Shown piece after piece: positions 62,281 to 64,000 of a DNA stretch of 64,000 nucleotides. The notes under the pieces are model-generated. The model was not told where the DNA came from and did not search any database. It saw nothing but the letters and a program-made list of their open reading frames with translations. Positions within the stretch are counted from its first letter, which is position 1, and the number at the start of each line of letters is the position of its first letter. This DNA comes from Shimia sp040370365 (GTDB lineage: Bacteria > Pseudomonadota > Alphaproteobacteria > Rhodobacterales > Rhodobacteraceae), in the NCBI RefSeq assembly GCF_040370365.1, contig NZ_BAABWQ010000003.1, forward strand, positions 1 through 64,000, written 5' to 3'. A program made the position numbers and the translations under genes.

Positions 62281-63888
62281 ATGTTGGACACGCAGACAAA
62301 CCGCCCCGAATTGCCGCCAGAGATTGCGCGCCGTCGCACCTTTGCGATCATCTCGCACCCGGATGCGGGCAAGACCACGCTGACGGAAAAGTTCCTCCTG
62401 TATGGTGGTGCGATTCAGATGGCGGGTCAGGTGCGTGCGAAAGGTGAGGCGCGCCGGACGCGATCTGACTTCATGCAAATGGAAAAGGACCGCGGGATTT
62501 CCGTCTCCGCTTCGGCGATGTCGTTTGATTTTGGCAAGTTTCGCTTCAACCTTGTGGACACACCTGGCCACAGCGACTTTTCCGAAGACACCTATCGCAC
62601 TTTGACTGCTGTGGACGCGGCGGTGATGGTGGTGGATGGTGCCAAAGGTGTTGAAAGCCAAACTCAAAAACTCTTTGAAGTCTGCCGCCTGCGTGATCTC
62701 CCGATCCTGACGTTTTGTAACAAGATGGACCGGGAAAGCCGGGATACGTTTGATATCATTGACGAAATTCAGGAAAATCTCGCCATTGATGTAACTCCAG
62801 CCAGTTGGCCAATTGGTGTCGGGCGGGAGTTCATGGGCTGTTATGACATGCTCAACGACCGGCTTGAACTGATGGATCGCGCGGACAGGAATGTGGTCGC
62901 GGAAACCGTTCAGATCGACAGCTTGGATGATCCAAAGCTGGCCGAACTTGTCCCTGAACATCTGCTTGATCAGCTTCGTGAAGAAGTTGAAATGGCCAAA
63001 GAGCTGTTGCCAACGCTTGATCCGCAGGCGGTGCTGGAAGGGCACATGACGCCGATCTGGTTTGGCTCTGCGATCAACTCCTTTGGCGTCAAAGAATTGA
63101 TGGACGGCATCGGCACTTATGGGCCAGAGCCCCAAATACAAACTGCGCAACCGCGCAAAATTGCGCCCGAAGAAACCAAAGTCGCAGGGTTTGTCTTCAA
63201 AGTTCAAGCGAACATGGACCCAAAACACCGTGACCGCGTGGCGTTTGTGCGCATGGCCTCCGGGCACTTCAAACGTGGCATGAAGTTGACTCATGTGCGC
63301 ACCAAAAAACCGATGGCAATTTCCAATCCGGTGTTGTTTCTAGCGTCCGACCGCGAGCTGGCGGAAGAGGCTTGGGCAGGTGATATCATTGGTATTCCAA
63401 ACCACGGACAACTGCGCATCGGGGACACGCTGACCGAAGGCGAAGCGTTGCGGGTTTCAGGCATTCCGAGCTTTGCGCCGGAACTGTTGCAAGGCATCCG
63501 TGCCGGTGACCCCATGAAAGCCAAACACCTCGAAAAAGCGCTGATGCAGTTTGCCGAAGAAGGCGCCGCGAAAGTGTTCAAACCAATGATTGGTGCCGGC
63601 TTTATCGTTGGCGTGGTTGGCCAGCTTCAGTTTGAGGTGCTCGCGAGCCGGATCGAGATGGAATACGGTCTTCCCGTGCGATTTGATCAGAGCCAATTTA
63701 CCTCAGCCCGCTGGGTCAATGGCGAGCGGCAAGCGGTTGAAAAGTTTGCGGATATGAACAAACAGCACATCAGCTATGACCACGACGGCGATGTGGTTTT
63801 CCTGACTCGTTTACAGTGGGACATCGACCGTGTTGCGCGCGATTATCCAGACGTCACCCTGACCGCGACCAAGGAAATGATGGTCTAA
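62281..63888 (+). CDS. prfC: Peptide chain release factor 3
   Basis: 535-residue translational GTPase that recycles RF1/RF2. G1 is SHPDAGKTTLTEK, G2 region DRGISVSASAM, G3 DTPGHSDF, G4 CNKMDRE. The C-terminal half contains RF3 segments KHLEKALMQFAEEGAAKVF and NGERQAVEKFADMN. ATG 62281 starts the family N-terminus; the upstream in-frame codons are not conserved. A 10-base-stem hairpin follows the stop. Confidence 0.95.
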   Translation: MLDTQTNRPELPPEIARRRTFAIISHPDAGKTTLTEKFLLYGGAIQMAGQVRAKGEARRTRSDFMQMEKDRGISVSASAMSFDFGKFRFNLVDTPGHSDFSEDTYRTLTAVDAAVMVVDGAKGVESQTQKLFEVCRLRDLPILTFCNKMDRESRDTFDIIDEIQENLAIDVTPASWPIGVGREFMGCYDMLNDRLELMDRADRNVVAETVQIDSLDDPKLAELVPEHLLDQLREEVEMAKELLPTLDPQAVLEGHMTPIWFGSAINSFGVKELMDGIGTYGPEPQIQTAQPRKIAPEETKVAGFVFKVQANMDPKHRDRVAFVRMASGHFKRGMKLTHVRTKKPMAISNPVLFLASDRELAEEAWAGDIIGIPNHGQLRIGDTLTEGEALRVSGIPSFAPELLQGIRAGDPMKAKHLEKALMQFAEEGAAKVFKPMIGAGFIVGVVGQLQFEVLASRIEMEYGLPVRFDQSQFTSARWVNGERQAVEKFADMNKQHISYDHDGDVVFLTRLQWDIDRVARDYPDVTLTATKEMMV

Positions 63889-63900
63889 GCAAGTCTGCGA

Positions 63901-63925
63901 TTGCACGGGGGCTGACCCCGTGCAA
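63901..63925 (+). terminator. Perfect hairpin between prfC and the next gene
   Basis: TTGCACGGGG and CCCCGTGCAA form a perfect 10-base stem around GCTGA, 12 bases past the prfC stop and 10 bases before the next ATG. No T tract follows, so it may be a weak terminator or a structure affecting the next start. Confidence 0.5.
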
Positions 63926-63935
63926 ACATCGCCCT

Positions 63936-64000
63936 ATGACCGACAACACCCTTACCTATCCGGGCGGCTTTGCCTATATGATGGAGCGCTATGACGGGCG
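63936..64000 (+). CDS. Start of an unidentified gene, cut by the window edge
   Basis: The reading frame from ATG 63936 gives the first 21 residues (MTDNTLTYPGGFAYMMERYD...) before the window ends. There is no clear Shine-Dalgarno sequence, since the prfC hairpin occupies that place. Too short to assign. Confidence 0.5.
   Translation, partial: MTDNTLTYPGGFAYMMERYDG

Overview
The window reads as chromosome of an alphaproteobacterium of the order Rhodobacterales, most likely a marine Roseobacter-group bacterium. This rests on moderately GC-rich coding sequence, the cluster Lrp / DUF2849 / siroheme reductase / APS reductase / DUF934 / ferredoxin-NADP reductase, a form II cox (CO-dehydrogenase-like) cluster, the neighbourhood alr-mlaE-mlaF ... 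pqiA-radA-cvpA ... purF, the run surE-pcm-nlpD with tatABC facing it, and a Hint-domain protein. No rRNA, tRNA, CRISPR array, intact insertion sequence or prophage was seen.

Layout. (1) 0.2-1.5 kb: waaA for LPS core. (2) 2-13.2 kb: a signalling and uptake block with a CHASE-PAS hybrid kinase, two tandem M20 amidohydrolases, an overlapping dctB-dctD-MFS operon and a dCache-HAMP kinase. (3) 13.3-18.2 kb: assimilatory sulfur reduction, with a divergent Lrp-type regulator and a candidate operator between them. (4) 18.2-19.6 kb: a repetitive membrane-anchored helical protein and infC, whose start codon appears to be ATA. (5) 19.7-27.9 kb: a minus-strand molybdenum hydroxylase cluster coxD-coxE-xdhC-(MoeA-like)-coxS-coxL-coxM of form II. 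(6) 28.1-35.4 kb: a conserved unknown protein, pyrC-pyrE, dnaB behind a DnaA box and inverted repeat, then alr-mlaE-mlaF. (7) 35.5-41.3 kb: a type I secretion cassette (RTX protein, ABC exporter, membrane fusion protein), followed by about 560 bases with no recognisable gene. (8) 41.9-48.9 kb: a small membrane protein, pqiA-like, radA, cvpA, a TAXI protein, a GlsB-like protein, purF and a DUF2199 protein. (9) 49-56.5 kb: a small GspC/PilP-like protein, an SDR, surE, pcm, nlpD-like, a DUF815 ATPase, tatABC and a WYL regulator. (10) 56.5-64 kb: an orphan ABC ATPase, a sodium/solute symporter, an AlkD-like protein, an SDR with altered active site, a Hint protein, prfC and the first codons of one more gene.

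How the genes work together. The cys block carries sulfate reduction from APS to sulfide, with Fpr as likely electron donor. The cox block holds a complete three-subunit hydroxylase with maturation factors (CoxD AAA+ ATPase, CoxE VWA protein, XdhC-family protein), but the AYRGAGR active-site motif marks it as form II, so CO should not be assumed as substrate. Tat (55.6-54.0 kb) exports folded cofactor proteins.

Most unusual item: the ABC exporter of the RTX cassette carries about 140 extra C-terminal residues whose predicted layout resembles a degenerate RsbW/SpoIIAB-type (GHKL anti-sigma) domain, which would be a new kind of control module on a type I secretion ATPase. Also worth attention are a DctD-type regulator that has lost the GAFTGA loop and the Walker A lysine, the ATA start of infC, a Ser in place of the expected Hint cysteine, and an operator-like direct repeat ahead of the WYL regulator.
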